From positions 1 to 59,267 of the forward strand of contig SYJG01000043.1 in NCBI GenBank assembly GCA_005798445.1: a stretch of 59,267 bases of DNA. The letters run 5' to 3'. Each line of letters starts with the position of its first letter. Position 1 is the first letter of the stretch. Origin of the DNA: Planctomyces sp. (GTDB lineage Bacteria; Planctomycetota; Planctomycetia; Planctomycetales; Planctomycetaceae). This document shows positions 1 through 7,359 of this stretch, piece by piece. The position numbers and the translations under genes were made by a program. Below the pieces are notes generated by a model. That model did no database searches, was not told the origin of the DNA, and worked only from the letters and a program-made list of their open reading frames with translations.

Positions 1-2
1 CC

Positions 3-101
3 GTCACCTGGGCCGAGCTAGAACGCGTCGCAAATCTTCTGAATAACCGCCCGCGCCGCTGCCTCGGCTACAGAACCCCCAACGAAGTCTTCCTCAAATA
101 A
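3..101 (+). pseudogene. IS30-family transposase, C-terminal end only
   Basis: An open frame runs in from the left edge of the window and stops at a TAA at 99-101. Its 32 codons end in a LNNRPRRCLGYRTPNEVF segment, which is the typical C-terminus of IS30-family DDE transposases. Only this tail is visible, so whether the rest of the element is intact cannot be judged here. The right end of the insertion sequence should lie within a few tens of bases downstream (about 102-135), but the partner inverted repeat is outside the window. Confidence 0.8.
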
Positions 102-203
102 TCTGCAACCTCAAATTGCATTTGAGATGACGCAGCGCCGGCTCGAACCAAGAACTCGCGCTGTGTTAGGCGTGTCGGCATCTGATGACAGAGGGTGGAT
201 GCT

Positions 204-515
204 TTACTGGCAGGAAACTCGCAATTGGGATTTCAGAACTTGCCGAGCTCGCGACTTCAACAGCGAAAGCGTGTTTCCCACGCGGCAGAAGTTGTCGAGT
301 TCTTCTTCCTCACCTACCGCGAGGGCACCAGCTCGATTGCGTTCGGCAAGCTCGTGCATTCGCTGCCGTTCTTCTGCCGAGAACTCCAACTTGCCAATTC
401 GCTTGGCCTCTTCACGAGACATCGAGCCTTGAGGGTGAATGATCCGTTCCCAAATCGCGGCTTCGGTGCGGGGGGCTGGCTTCGACGGTTTCGACACGAG
501 TTGTTCTCCAGTCAT
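204..515 (-). CDS. Conserved small hypothetical protein (103 aa)
   Basis: This is a soluble 103-residue protein with no signal peptide or membrane segment. A central IWERIIHPQG segment is followed by a highly charged, probably helical region (SREEAKRIGKLEF, ERQRMHELAER) and a KSRARQVLK tail. Short proteins of this pattern are common in planctomycetes, and I know of no assigned function. The start was set at the Met at 515. The frame stays open to a Met at 608, but those extra residues look non-native. It sits alone between the IS30 remnant and a repeat-rich gap. Confidence 0.6.
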   Translation of the reverse strand: MTGEQLVSKPSKPAPRTEAAIWERIIHPQGSMSREEAKRIGKLEFSAEERQRMHELAERNRAGALAVGEEEELDNFCRVGNTLSLLKSRARQVLKSQLRVSCQ

Positions 516-981
516 CAAAGGGCGACGGACGGGCACCAATCTATCGCTGCCTCGTGGGAACGGGAACTGGATATCGCGGGTTGCGTAACTCCAGCGTCCG
601 TTGACCAAGCTTTTGAAGTTGTGTTTCTTTCAGCCACGGAGTGGCGATGGAATTTAGCCGGGGGCGAAAGCCCCCGGTTTGGTGAGGATTGAGTACCTCA
701 AGCCCCGGAGGGGCGACGTTGGTGTTCCAGTGTCGCCCCTCCGGGGCTTGACGATTCACGGGACACATTTCCGGGGGCTTTCGCCCCCGGCTTTATTCCG
801 TCGCCGCTTCGCGGCGAAGAAATGCACGGGTGGCTCAGGCTGCTTCAGCCTGTGTGCGTAGCATTGGAAACTTGAATTGGACGATCATTTCACCGCTCGA
901 TGCTCAATGAGGAGCAACGCGGATTCCAGGTTTCCGATGCCTGCGGCACACAGGTTTTTCAAACCTGTGCCACCCTTGAAC
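516..981. repeat. Gene-free gap filled with nested palindromes
   Basis: I see no gene here. A nested palindrome spans 642-805. The outer arms (642-677 and 771-805) each contain a self-complementary GCCGGGGGCGAAAGCCCCCGG-type core. The inner arms (699-717 and about 731-750) are built on CAAGCCCCGGAGGGGCGAC. Two further hairpins follow, at 835-853 (CTCAGGCTGcttCAGCCTG) and at 949-969 (CACAGGTTT/AAACCTGTG, 3-nt loop). The last one lies 12 bases past the end of the Ldh-family gene and could act as a terminator-like structure for it. Confidence 0.7.
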
Positions 982-2055
982 TCAGGCGATCGGTGCGGCG
1001 ATCTTCAGGGACTCGCCGAGGGTTTTGAGGGCGGTGGCGTGGTCGCGGTGGATGGGGATGCCTTCGGTTTTCCAGCGGGCGGCGCGTTCCCATTCGAGTT
1101 CGCCGGGGAGGCGGACTTTGTCGAAGCCCTCCGCCGGAGCGAGGGCGCGGATGTCGGACGACGCGCTGCCGAGGCGGGTGTGAAATTTCTCGATGTCGCC
1201 GAACTTCGTGGGGTCGATCGCGTAGAAGAAGTGCTCGGAGCCTTCGAGGTACGGGTCTCGTTTTTTGTGGATCGGCATGCGGCTGCCGACCAGTGGGCCG
1301 GCCAGCACCGAGCACATGAACGCGAGGCCGAAGCCGCGTGCTCCGGCGGCGGGGAGCAGCGTCTTCGCCACTTTCGGATCGGTCGTCGGTTGGCCCTGCT
1401 CGTCGAGCGCCCAGCCGTCGGGCATCGGCAGGCCGTACAGTTTTCGAGACTCGACTTTGCCCCACGAGGCTTCGGCACACGCCATGTCGAGCACGAACGG
1501 TGGAGTTTCTTGACTGGGCACGCCCCAGGCCAGGGCGTTGTTCGCGACGGCGGCTTGCTGGCTGCCGTAGGCGGCGACCGTCGGGTACGCCGTGCTCGTC
1601 GTGCTGTAGCCGATGCAACCTTCATTGACGGCCAACAGAACATAGACCGACGCAGCTCCGTAATGCTGACTGCGAGAGACGGCGACGGTGCCGGTGCCGA
1701 CTTCCTTGGCCTTCTTGATCGCCAGCAGCATCGCCTTGGTCGAGACGACGTGCCCCATCCCTTTGTTGCCATCGAGCACCGCCATCGCGGGCGTGTCACA
1801 GACGGTCGTGATGCTGGCTCGTGGATCGATGTTGCCGTCGTCCATCGCCTTGATGTACCGAGGCAACGCGCGGCTGCCGTGCGAATGAATGCCACGCAGG
1901 TCCGCTTCGACCAGCCGATCGGCACAGGTCTCGGCCTCGACGGCGAACATCCCCTTCTTGACCAGCAGCTTCACGATCCAGGCGCGTAGCTCGGCGGCTT
2001 GCACGACGACTTCTTGGCTGGCATCACGCGGAATGTCGGGAGTGGTGGCGGTCAT
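982..2055 (-). CDS. Ldh family oxidoreductase (malate/L-lactate/ureidoglycolate dehydrogenase type)
   Basis: This is a 357-residue cytosolic NAD(P)-dependent 2-hydroxyacid dehydrogenase of the Ldh_2 family. It has the diagnostic N-terminal RGIHSHGSRALPRYI segment with the catalytic His, followed by GTVAVSRSQHYGAA, VANNALAWGVP and the C-terminal ARGFGLAFMCSVLAGPL block. Family members reduce or oxidise malate, lactate or related 2-oxo acids, and the substrate cannot be told from sequence. The start at 2055 is preceded by GGAG at a good distance. The frame remains open to 2115, but that stretch runs towards a repeat. It lies downstream of the ExbD-like gene on the same strand. Confidence 0.9.
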   Translation of the reverse strand: MTATTPDIPRDASQEVVVQAAELRAWIVKLLVKKGMFAVEAETCADRLVEADLRGIHSHGSRALPRYIKAMDDGNIDPRASITTVCDTPAMAVLDGNKGMGHVVSTKAMLLAIKKAKEVGTGTVAVSRSQHYGAASVYVLLAVNEGCIGYSTTSTAYPTVAAYGSQQAAVANNALAWGVPSQETPPFVLDMACAEASWGKVESRKLYGLPMPDGWALDEQGQPTTDPKVAKTLLPAAGARGFGLAFMCSVLAGPLVGSRMPIHKKRDPYLEGSEHFFYAIDPTKFGDIEKFHTRLGSASSDIRALAPAEGFDKVRLPGELEWERAARWKTEGIPIHRDHATALKTLGESLKIAAPIA

Positions 2056-2115
2056 GGTGGCTCCGGAAGTGAGTGGGTGGTGCGGATTATTGAGCGCGCG
2101 GAGCGGTTCGTTCAA

Positions 2116-2195
2116 TGACAGGGTGACAAGGTGAAGGAAGAAATGCGGTCCATCACCTTGTCACCGTGTCACCCCCTCACCTTGTCACCCTGTCA
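2116..2195. repeat. Family F palindrome (TGACAGGGTGACAAGGTGA)
   Basis: Perfect 19-bp arms at 2116-2134 and 2177-2195 enclose a further partial copy (CATCACCTTGTCACCGTGTCA). On the minus strand the outer right arm begins with the TGA that is the stop codon of the ExbD-like gene. A second copy of the family is at 4787-4861. Confidence 0.9.
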
Positions 2196-2927
2196 TCGCT
2201 CACTCGACCGCTTCGGCTCGATGCCGAGCACGCCGTACTCGAAGCGCGTCCGCCCGGCGGCTTCAAGCTGCATTCGCTCGATGGCCAGCGGCAGGCCGGT
2301 CAGAGCGGCTTCGTAGATCGGGGCGGTGACATCGCCGTAGGTCAGCAGCACCAGCACGAGGTTCTTGGACTCCTTGCGAGTCCGAAAGTTGGCCAGCTTC
2401 ATCGCGAAGGCGGCGGGGGTCTCGGCGCGGAATTCGGTTTGCTCGCCGGGTGTCTTGAGCGTCGTGAGGCCGGAATCGGCGACGTGCAGCTCCCAGACTT
2501 CGCAGCGTTTGCGGATCTCGTTGAACGTCATCAGATGCTTGATGATCTCCTGCCCGCGCCGGCCCTTGAGCCTGCGGAACTCTTCCTGGATCTCGGCAAT
2601 CTCTTCGGCAGTCGGCGGGGCGTCGTCCGTGAAACGTTGTCGCAGAAGTTTCGCGACGGTCTCGTCGGGAAGGTTGAATAACTCGGAAGCGAGCTGTCCC
2701 ACCAAGTCACGCTGGTTGAGTGCCTTATCGGCGATCAACTCGGCTTCGCGGCGTTCCTCCGCGAGAGCAGCTCGTGTCTTTTCCACCTCGGAGATGGCCT
2801 GCGACGCACGAGCCTCTTCGTGTTGCGACTGATCGCGCATCGCCAAAAACTGCGCGAAGATGACGATGAGCATCAGGTCGAGCATCGGCATGAGATTCAA
2901 CGTGACTTTGCGGCGAGCGGTCTTCAT
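2193..2927 (-). CDS. ExbD/TolR-like membrane protein
   Basis: This 244-residue protein has an N-terminal LNLMPMLDLMLIVIFAQFLAM segment. It resembles the single transmembrane helix of ExbD/TolR, with a membrane-embedded Asp at residue 17. A long charged helical stretch follows (about 30-140), then a C-terminal globular part (about 145-240). ExbD/TolR proteins use the proton gradient together with an ExbB/TolQ partner to drive outer-membrane processes. No ExbB-like partner is adjacent, and the protein is longer than classical ExbD (about 140 aa). It is therefore a divergent member, and its exact role is unknown. The stop codon lies in a family F repeat. Confidence 0.65.
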   Translation of the reverse strand: MKTARRKVTLNLMPMLDLMLIVIFAQFLAMRDQSQHEEARASQAISEVEKTRAALAEERREAELIADKALNQRDLVGQLASELFNLPDETVAKLLRQRFTDDAPPTAEEIAEIQEEFRRLKGRRGQEIIKHLMTFNEIRKRCEVWELHVADSGLTTLKTPGEQTEFRAETPAAFAMKLANFRTRKESKNLVLVLLTYGDVTAPIYEAALTGLPLAIERMQLEAAGRTRFEYGVLGIEPKRSSER

Positions 2928-2988
2928 CGCAGACTCCGATTTGGTCGGGGAGTTTGCCGCGATTGCTCACGTCAGGGCAAGATCAACG

Positions 2989-3097
2989 TCGCTGCCTCGC
3001 TCCCGCGAGGCAGAGCAACACTGAGCGGTACGGCGCTAGCCGCCGGTGATTGTGAAATCGGCCTCGCTGTCACCGGCCGCTAGCGCCGTGCCGCTCA
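2989..3097. repeat. Family C hairpin followed by family D palindrome
   Basis: Family C: CTGCCTCGCtcccGCGAGGCAG at about 2992-3013. Family D: 28-nt arms at 3022-3049 and 3070-3097 around TGAGCGGYACGGCGCTAGCC, with two mismatches. The right arm ends directly at the stop codon of the aldehyde dehydrogenase, giving TGATGA on the minus strand. Other copies are at 33566-33694 (C) and 36560-36634 (D). Confidence 0.9.
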
Positions 3098-4702
3098 TCA
3101 CCCCACGCTTGCCTGCGTCCATTGTCCGTCGATGCTGCGCCACAGGCCGGGGCGCGGATTTTTGTCTTGCAGATCGGCAGGCAGTCGAGGCTGGCGGACG
3201 CCGTCGTAGCATTGCAACATGGCGAAGCGTCGCATCGACGCCGGAATCCCGACCGCTGTGAAGCCGGGATGTCCGGTGGCCGGAAACGGGCCGCCGTGAT
3301 TCATCGCCGGGCTGACGGCGACGCCGGTCGGCATCTTGTCATTGATCAGCCGGCCGACACGGACTCGCAGAGCCGGTTCGATGCGCGAGTACAGCGCGTC
3401 GTCTTCGCCGGCCGTCGAGCTGTAGATCGCTCCGGTCAGATTCCCTTCGAGCGATTCGAGGATCGTCAACAATTGAGCCTCGTCCTTCGCGATGACGAAC
3501 AGCGAGCTGTTGCCGAAGGCTTCGGTCTGCATCGCGTGCGTGTTTGCCAGGAACTTGTCGCCCGAAACTTTGAGCAGCGTGTTGCGGAACGAGAACCCGT
3601 TGCCGCCTCCCGCTTGACCACCAGCGAGCACTTCGGCACCCGCCGCCACGATCGACTGAATCCCCGCCTCGAAGTTGCGCAGCACTCCTTCGCTGAGCAT
3701 CGTGCCGATCGGAGCGGACTCGAACTTCGCTCGCACCGCGTTCACGAACGCATCAGTTTGCGGACCCGCCAGCAGCAGCACGAGGCCAGGATTCGTGCAG
3801 AACTGTCCGGTCCCCATCAGGCAACTGGTGGTGAACTCGGCCGCGAGTTCATCCGAGCGTTCCGTCAGCGCGCCGGGCAGCACGCAGATCGGATTGATGC
3901 TGGAGAGTTCCAGATAGATCGGCTTGCCGACGCGGTCCGCCGCCTCCTTCAGCACAAGTCCCGTTGCGCGAGCACCGGTGTAGCCGCAGGCTCCGATCGC
4001 CGGATGCGAGACCAACCGGCAACCATCCTCGTGGCTCGTGCGATAGATCAACTGCACGAACGCTGGTGGCAGTCCGGATTCTTTGACGGCCTCGAACGCC
4101 TCTTCGGCGAATAACCGCGTCGTACTCGGATGCGACGAGTGCCCCTTGGCAATCACCGGATTTCCGGCAGCGACGGCCGCCGCGAAATCCCCGCCCGCCG
4201 CGCTGTTGAACGCGAATGGAAAATTGTTCGGCCCGAAAACGACGACCGGTCCGATCGCCGCCAGCCGACTGCGGATGTTGTTCTTCGTGTCGATCGTCGG
4301 CATCGACCAGCCGCCATCGCGAGCTGCCGCCGCCGCTTGTCGAAGCTGATTCGTTGTGCGCGGCAACTCAGCGATTTTCAATCGCGGCTCGACCGGCAGT
4401 CCCGTCTCTTGGTTGGCGGTCGCGATGAACTCACCCGACCGAGCATCGATGCGCTCGGCGAAGCGCTCCAAAAACTTCGCGAAGACTTCTCCCGGAACAT
4501 CGCGAACTTCTCTCGCAGCGCGTGCGGCTGCGAGGATCGCTTGTTCGACCTCAGCCCACGGGCTGACCGGATACTCGCGCGGCAACGGCAATCGCGTCGC
4601 CGGATTGACCGACTGGAAAATCTGCGAGCCAGACGACACTCGCCACTTACCGTCGATCAACACTCGTTCGACGCTCATCAAAGACGACTTTTGGGGATTC
4701 AT
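3098..4702 (-). CDS. Aldehyde dehydrogenase (NADP+), 2,5-dioxovalerate/ketoglutarate-semialdehyde type
   Basis: This is a full-length 534-residue aldehyde dehydrogenase of the subgroup that oxidises alpha-ketoglutaric semialdehyde in uronate, pentose or hydroxyproline breakdown. Visible family features are FGPNNFPFAF (Asn160), Lys186 in the cofactor pocket, the general base Glu265 in IYLELSSINP, and the nucleophile Cys302 in GTGQFCTNPG. The C-terminal FPATGHPGFTAVG segment is characteristic of this subgroup. The start at 4702 was chosen over the internal Met at 4678 because a GAGG lies upstream. The substrate assignment is by family resemblance only, and no sugar-acid genes are adjacent. Confidence 0.88.
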   Translation of the reverse strand: MNPQKSSLMSVERVLIDGKWRVSSGSQIFQSVNPATRLPLPREYPVSPWAEVEQAILAAARAAREVRDVPGEVFAKFLERFAERIDARSGEFIATANQETGLPVEPRLKIAELPRTTNQLRQAAAAARDGGWSMPTIDTKNNIRSRLAAIGPVVVFGPNNFPFAFNSAAGGDFAAAVAAGNPVIAKGHSSHPSTTRLFAEEAFEAVKESGLPPAFVQLIYRTSHEDGCRLVSHPAIGACGYTGARATGLVLKEAADRVGKPIYLELSSINPICVLPGALTERSDELAAEFTTSCLMGTGQFCTNPGLVLLLAGPQTDAFVNAVRAKFESAPIGTMLSEGVLRNFEAGIQSIVAAGAEVLAGGQAGGGNGFSFRNTLLKVSGDKFLANTHAMQTEAFGNSSLFVIAKDEAQLLTILESLEGNLTGAIYSSTAGEDDALYSRIEPALRVRVGRLINDKMPTGVAVSPAMNHGGPFPATGHPGFTAVGIPASMRRFAMLQCYDGVRQPRLPADLQDKNPRPGLWRSIDGQWTQASVG

Positions 4703-4786
4703 TGCAAGCAGACCTCATGGGATGGAGACGACAACTCGGCGGAGTCTAGTGGCGGCTCGTGAATTGAGGGAGCGAGGGCGTTGGGA

Positions 4787-4861
4787 GTGACAAGGTGAGG
4801 GGCTGACACGGTGACAAGGTGAAGAGAAAGCAAATCACCTTGTCACCCCCTCACCTTGTCA
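4787..4861. repeat. Family F palindrome, second copy
   Basis: GTGACAAGGTGA-type units occur twice on the left (4787-4798 and 4811-4822) and are answered by TCACCTTGTCA units up to 4861. The structure separates the aldehyde dehydrogenase from yidD, and the outer arm ends 10 bases from the yidD stop codon. Confidence 0.85.
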
Positions 4862-4870
4862 TCGGCCGCC

Positions 4871-5107
4871 TCACGGCCAATCCACTCCACCAGGATTCCA
4901 CGGATGGCAGCGGGCGATGCGACCGATCCCGCGCCACGAGCCACGCACCGCTCCGTATTTGCGGACGGCGAGAATGAAATACTCGCTGCAAGTCGGATGG
5001 AAGCGGCACTGGCGGCCGATGATGTGACTCAGTGTGAGCTGATACAGCCGCACGAACACGATCAGCAGCCAGCTTGGAATCAACGTCAGGCGGCGCAGCC
5101 AAATCAT
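4871..5107 (-). CDS. yidD: Membrane protein insertion efficiency factor YidD
   Basis: This is a 78-residue protein of the YidD/DUF37 family, which helps the YidC insertase place proteins in the inner membrane. The signature CRFHPTCSEY is present and is followed by the usual GSWRGIGRIARCHPWNPGG ending. An N-terminal amphipathic/hydrophobic helix (LIPSWLLIVFVRLYQLTLS) should attach it to the membrane. Its ATG overlaps the TGA of rnpA (ATGA at 5104-5107), so the two are translationally coupled. In many bacteria yidC follows, but here the next gene on this strand is the Ldh-family gene set, so yidC is elsewhere. Confidence 0.95.
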   Translation of the reverse strand: MIWLRRLTLIPSWLLIVFVRLYQLTLSHIIGRQCRFHPTCSEYFILAVRKYGAVRGSWRGIGRIARCHPWNPGGVDWP

Positions 5108-5532
5108 GACGCACCTCCGACGATCGAATCCCCGCCAGCAGCCGACTCCGGTTGCGGTTCGCGGCTGCGTGCCGCCAACTTCCTCGTGGTACGCTTCGCC
5201 AGCGAGATCAACGACTGTCGCAGAACCTCCAGCTTGAGCGGCGTGTCCGCTCGCGGTTGCACGACGAGGTCCAAGCCTGTCGGCAGGTCCGCTCGCGACT
5301 GGCGAAAGACTTCGCGCAGCCGACGCTTGAGCCGGTTGCGACGTACCGCATTGCCGCAGCGCTTCGAGACCGCGAGTCCCAACCGCGACGTAGGACGATC
5401 ATTCGGCAGCACGATCAACGTCAAGCACCCGTCGCTGATCCGCACACCACGTTCGTAGACGGCGGCAAAATCCAGACGGCTGCGGACGCGCACCATCGGG
5501 GGAAACTTCAGCGGATGTCGAGACGATGTCAT
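5104..5532 (-). CDS. rnpA: Ribonuclease P protein component
   Basis: This is a 142-residue basic protein that binds the RNase P RNA and helps mature the 5' ends of tRNAs. It has the family motif in AVRRNRLKRRLREVFR (the RNR box) and the DLVVQPR strand. The C-terminus is extended by a Ser/Pro/Ala-rich tail of about 30 residues. The start at 5532 was chosen because its ATG overlaps the stop of the upstream membrane gene (ATGA at 5529-5532). A longer reading to 5715 would overlap that gene completely. The usual upstream partner rpmH is absent from this locus. Confidence 0.93.
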   Translation of the reverse strand: MTSSRHPLKFPPMVRVRSRLDFAAVYERGVRISDGCLTLIVLPNDRPTSRLGLAVSKRCGNAVRRNRLKRRLREVFRQSRADLPTGLDLVVQPRADTPLKLEVLRQSLISLAKRTTRKLAARSREPQPESAAGGDSIVGGAS

Positions 5533-5969
5533 CGGCGTTTCTCGCGGCTCGCCGGGGGAGGCGTGTCGATACCCTCGACCTCGCGACGGTACTTCTCGCG
5601 AAGCAATTCGAGTTCGTCGTATTTCGACTTCAGCAGCGGTGATCGAGTCATTCGTCGCATGCGACGTGCCCCGACCACGATCACGGCCAACAGCGCGACG
5701 ACTCCCAGGACGCACACGACCATCGTAAAGATGGTCAGATTCGTCAGCTTGTCGACTTCCGAAAACTTGTCGGGAGCGATCCTCTTGCCACCCGCTTTGT
5801 CATCGGTGATTGCCGTCGGCGACGAATTCTCGGATGTGAGCTGTGTGTCTCGTGGGACTGACGTCCCTCGCTCGCCTTCATCCACGACCTGACCGTTGCT
5901 GATCGACAGGCCAAGCAACAACAGGCTCACCAAAATCGCGAAGCAGCGAGTTCGTCGATGTTCGAGCAT
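5529..5969 (-). CDS. Single-pass membrane protein of unknown function, coupled to rnpA
   Basis: This 146-residue protein has an N-terminal signal peptide (hydrophobic CFAILVSLLLLGLSIS, cleavage expected near residue 26) and a Ser/Thr-rich exported linker. One transmembrane helix follows (about 81-103, TIFTMVVCVLGVVALLAVIVV), then a positively charged cytosolic helical tail rich in Arg, Lys and Glu. I recognise no family. It is the first gene of an ATGA-coupled triplet with rnpA and yidD, which suggests a link to membrane-protein biogenesis or simply co-expression. Upstream lies a composite repeat (5985-6135). Confidence 0.75.
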   Translation of the reverse strand: MLEHRRTRCFAILVSLLLLGLSISNGQVVDEGERGTSVPRDTQLTSENSSPTAITDDKAGGKRIAPDKFSEVDKLTNLTIFTMVVCVLGVVALLAVIVVGARRMRRMTRSPLLKSKYDELELLREKYRREVEGIDTPPPASREKRR

Positions 5970-5984
5970 GGGACAACATCCAAC

Positions 5985-6135
5985 GTAGGTCAGGCTTTCC
6001 AGCCGTGATGATTCATAACCCGAAGCGTCAGCGAGGGCGAACGCTTCAAGAGACTCTGCTTTCCAAGTGTTCTGGAGCGCTCGCCCTCGCTGACGCTTCG
6101 GGTTACGACCGGTCAGCCTGGAAAGGCTGACCTAC
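5985..6135. repeat. Composite repeat: family A palindrome nested inside a family B pair
   Basis: Family A has perfect 25-bp arms at 6016-6040 and 6081-6105 (TAACCCGAAGCGTCAGCGAG and onward). Outside them lie family B copies at 5985-6004 and 6111-6135, built on GTAGGTCAGCCTTTCCAGGC. The right B copy encodes the last residues and the stop codon of the DnaJ-like gene. Confidence 0.92.
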
Positions 6136-7081
6136 GGACTGCTCCCCACAGGCTGGCTCGTGGATTGTACGGTGCGGCGACCGCGATCTGCTCGAACAAT
6201 CCGCGTGTGGCGTCATCAAGCTTGGGCGGCAGCACCAATTTGATCACGACATAAAGGTCACCGCGAGCACGAGTCTTCTGGTCCGGCACCCCTTTGCCTC
6301 GCAACCGCAACTTCGCGCCGCTTGACGTACCTGCCGGGATCGTCACGACCATCGGCCCCTCGGCCAACGTCGGGACTTCGACCTTCGTGCCGAGTGCCGC
6401 CTCGCTGACAGTGATTGGCATCTCGATCAGCAAGTCTGATCCCTCGCGACGAAAATAAGAGTGCGGAGCGACCTTGATCGTGACCAACAAATCTCCCGCC
6501 GGCCCGCCACCGCGTCCCGCTTCGCCCTGCGCCGCGAGACGGATCACGCTACCTGTCGAGACGCCCGGCGGAATCTTCACACTTAGCCGTTCGTGTTTGC
6601 CAGCGCGATCCAATTGCAAATCCTGAGTGCCTCCTTCAGCCGCGACCACGAACGGAATTTCGATCTCCGCCTCAATGTTCGCCCCTTGTGCAGCTCGGCC
6701 ACGACGTCCCGCTTGCGACCCAAAAGGCGAACCGCCCGCACCGCCACCAAACATGCCGCCAAGCAAGTCGCTCAGATCGACGTTACCACCAAACATCTGT
6801 TGGAAGTCAACCGGCCCCGCGCCACCGCGCCCTCGACCTTGTTGGAACTGCGGCCCGTTCGGTCCGAAGGCCGACCCGAACTGATCGTACTGCTGCCGCT
6901 TCGTCGCATCGCCGAGCACGTCCCACGCCTCTTGAACCTGTTTGAACTTCTCGGACGCGGCAACATCGTTCGGTTTTCGATCAGGATGATTCTCGCGAGA
7001 GAGTTTTTTGTACGCCTTGCGAAGCTCGTCCGCCGAAGCGTTCTTCTTCACTCCCAAAACCGCGTAGTAGTCCAAGGCCAT
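6113..7081 (-). CDS. DnaJ/CbpA-type co-chaperone
   Basis: This is a 322-residue J-domain protein. Residues 1-68 form the J domain with the catalytic HPD at 32-34, which stimulates the ATPase of DnaK. A Gly/Phe-rich linker follows (about 75-130), and then two beta-barrel substrate-binding domains of the DnaJ C-terminal type (about 135-310). The cysteine-rich zinc finger is missing, so it belongs to the CbpA-like class rather than true DnaJ. The final eight residues and the stop are encoded by a family B repeat, which means the native C-terminus has been replaced or extended by the repeat. Confidence 0.9.
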   Translation of the reverse strand: MALDYYAVLGVKKNASADELRKAYKKLSRENHPDRKPNDVAASEKFKQVQEAWDVLGDATKRQQYDQFGSAFGPNGPQFQQGRGRGGAGPVDFQQMFGGNVDLSDLLGGMFGGGAGGSPFGSQAGRRGRAAQGANIEAEIEIPFVVAAEGGTQDLQLDRAGKHERLSVKIPPGVSTGSVIRLAAQGEAGRGGGPAGDLLVTIKVAPHSYFRREGSDLLIEMPITVSEAALGTKVEVPTLAEGPMVVTIPAGTSSGAKLRLRGKGVPDQKTRARGDLYVVIKLVLPPKLDDATRGLFEQIAVAAPYNPRASLWGAVRRSAFPG

Positions 7082-7237
7082 CGCTGCTTGTTCCTTCGTT
7101 GCTCTGCACGGATCTGGTGCCGAGACGACATGCAGATGTGTGTCGAGACACGATGTTATCCGACTCGATCACGGGTTTCGACGGACGCCAACCGCCGCTT
7201 GACAAGCTCATTCGCCGAGCTAACGTACCCGACACCT

Positions 7238-7309
7238 GCGGGCGTAACTCAGTGGTAGAGTGACAGCTTCCCAAGCTGTACGTCGCGAGTTCGAATCTCG
7301 TCGCCCGCT
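7238..7309 (+). tRNA. tRNA-Gly (anticodon CCC)
   Basis: A complete cloverleaf can be drawn. The acceptor stem is GCGGGCG/CGCCCGC, the D arm ACTC-AGTGGTA-GAGT, the anticodon stem ACAGC/GCTGT with loop TTCCCAA, and the T arm GCGAG-TTCGAAT-CTCGT. The discriminator base is T, and the 3' CCA is not encoded. The CCC anticodon reads GGG codons. Confidence 0.96.
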
Positions 7310-7359
7310 CTGGAATGATGTTTGAGTCGGAAGGAATCGCGGCTCTCGACGCTCCGGCG

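Noticed and set aside
877-1989. A 370-codon plus-strand frame opposite the Ldh-family gene
   Set aside because: It is a shadow frame with Arg/Gly/Ala-biased composition and no motif.
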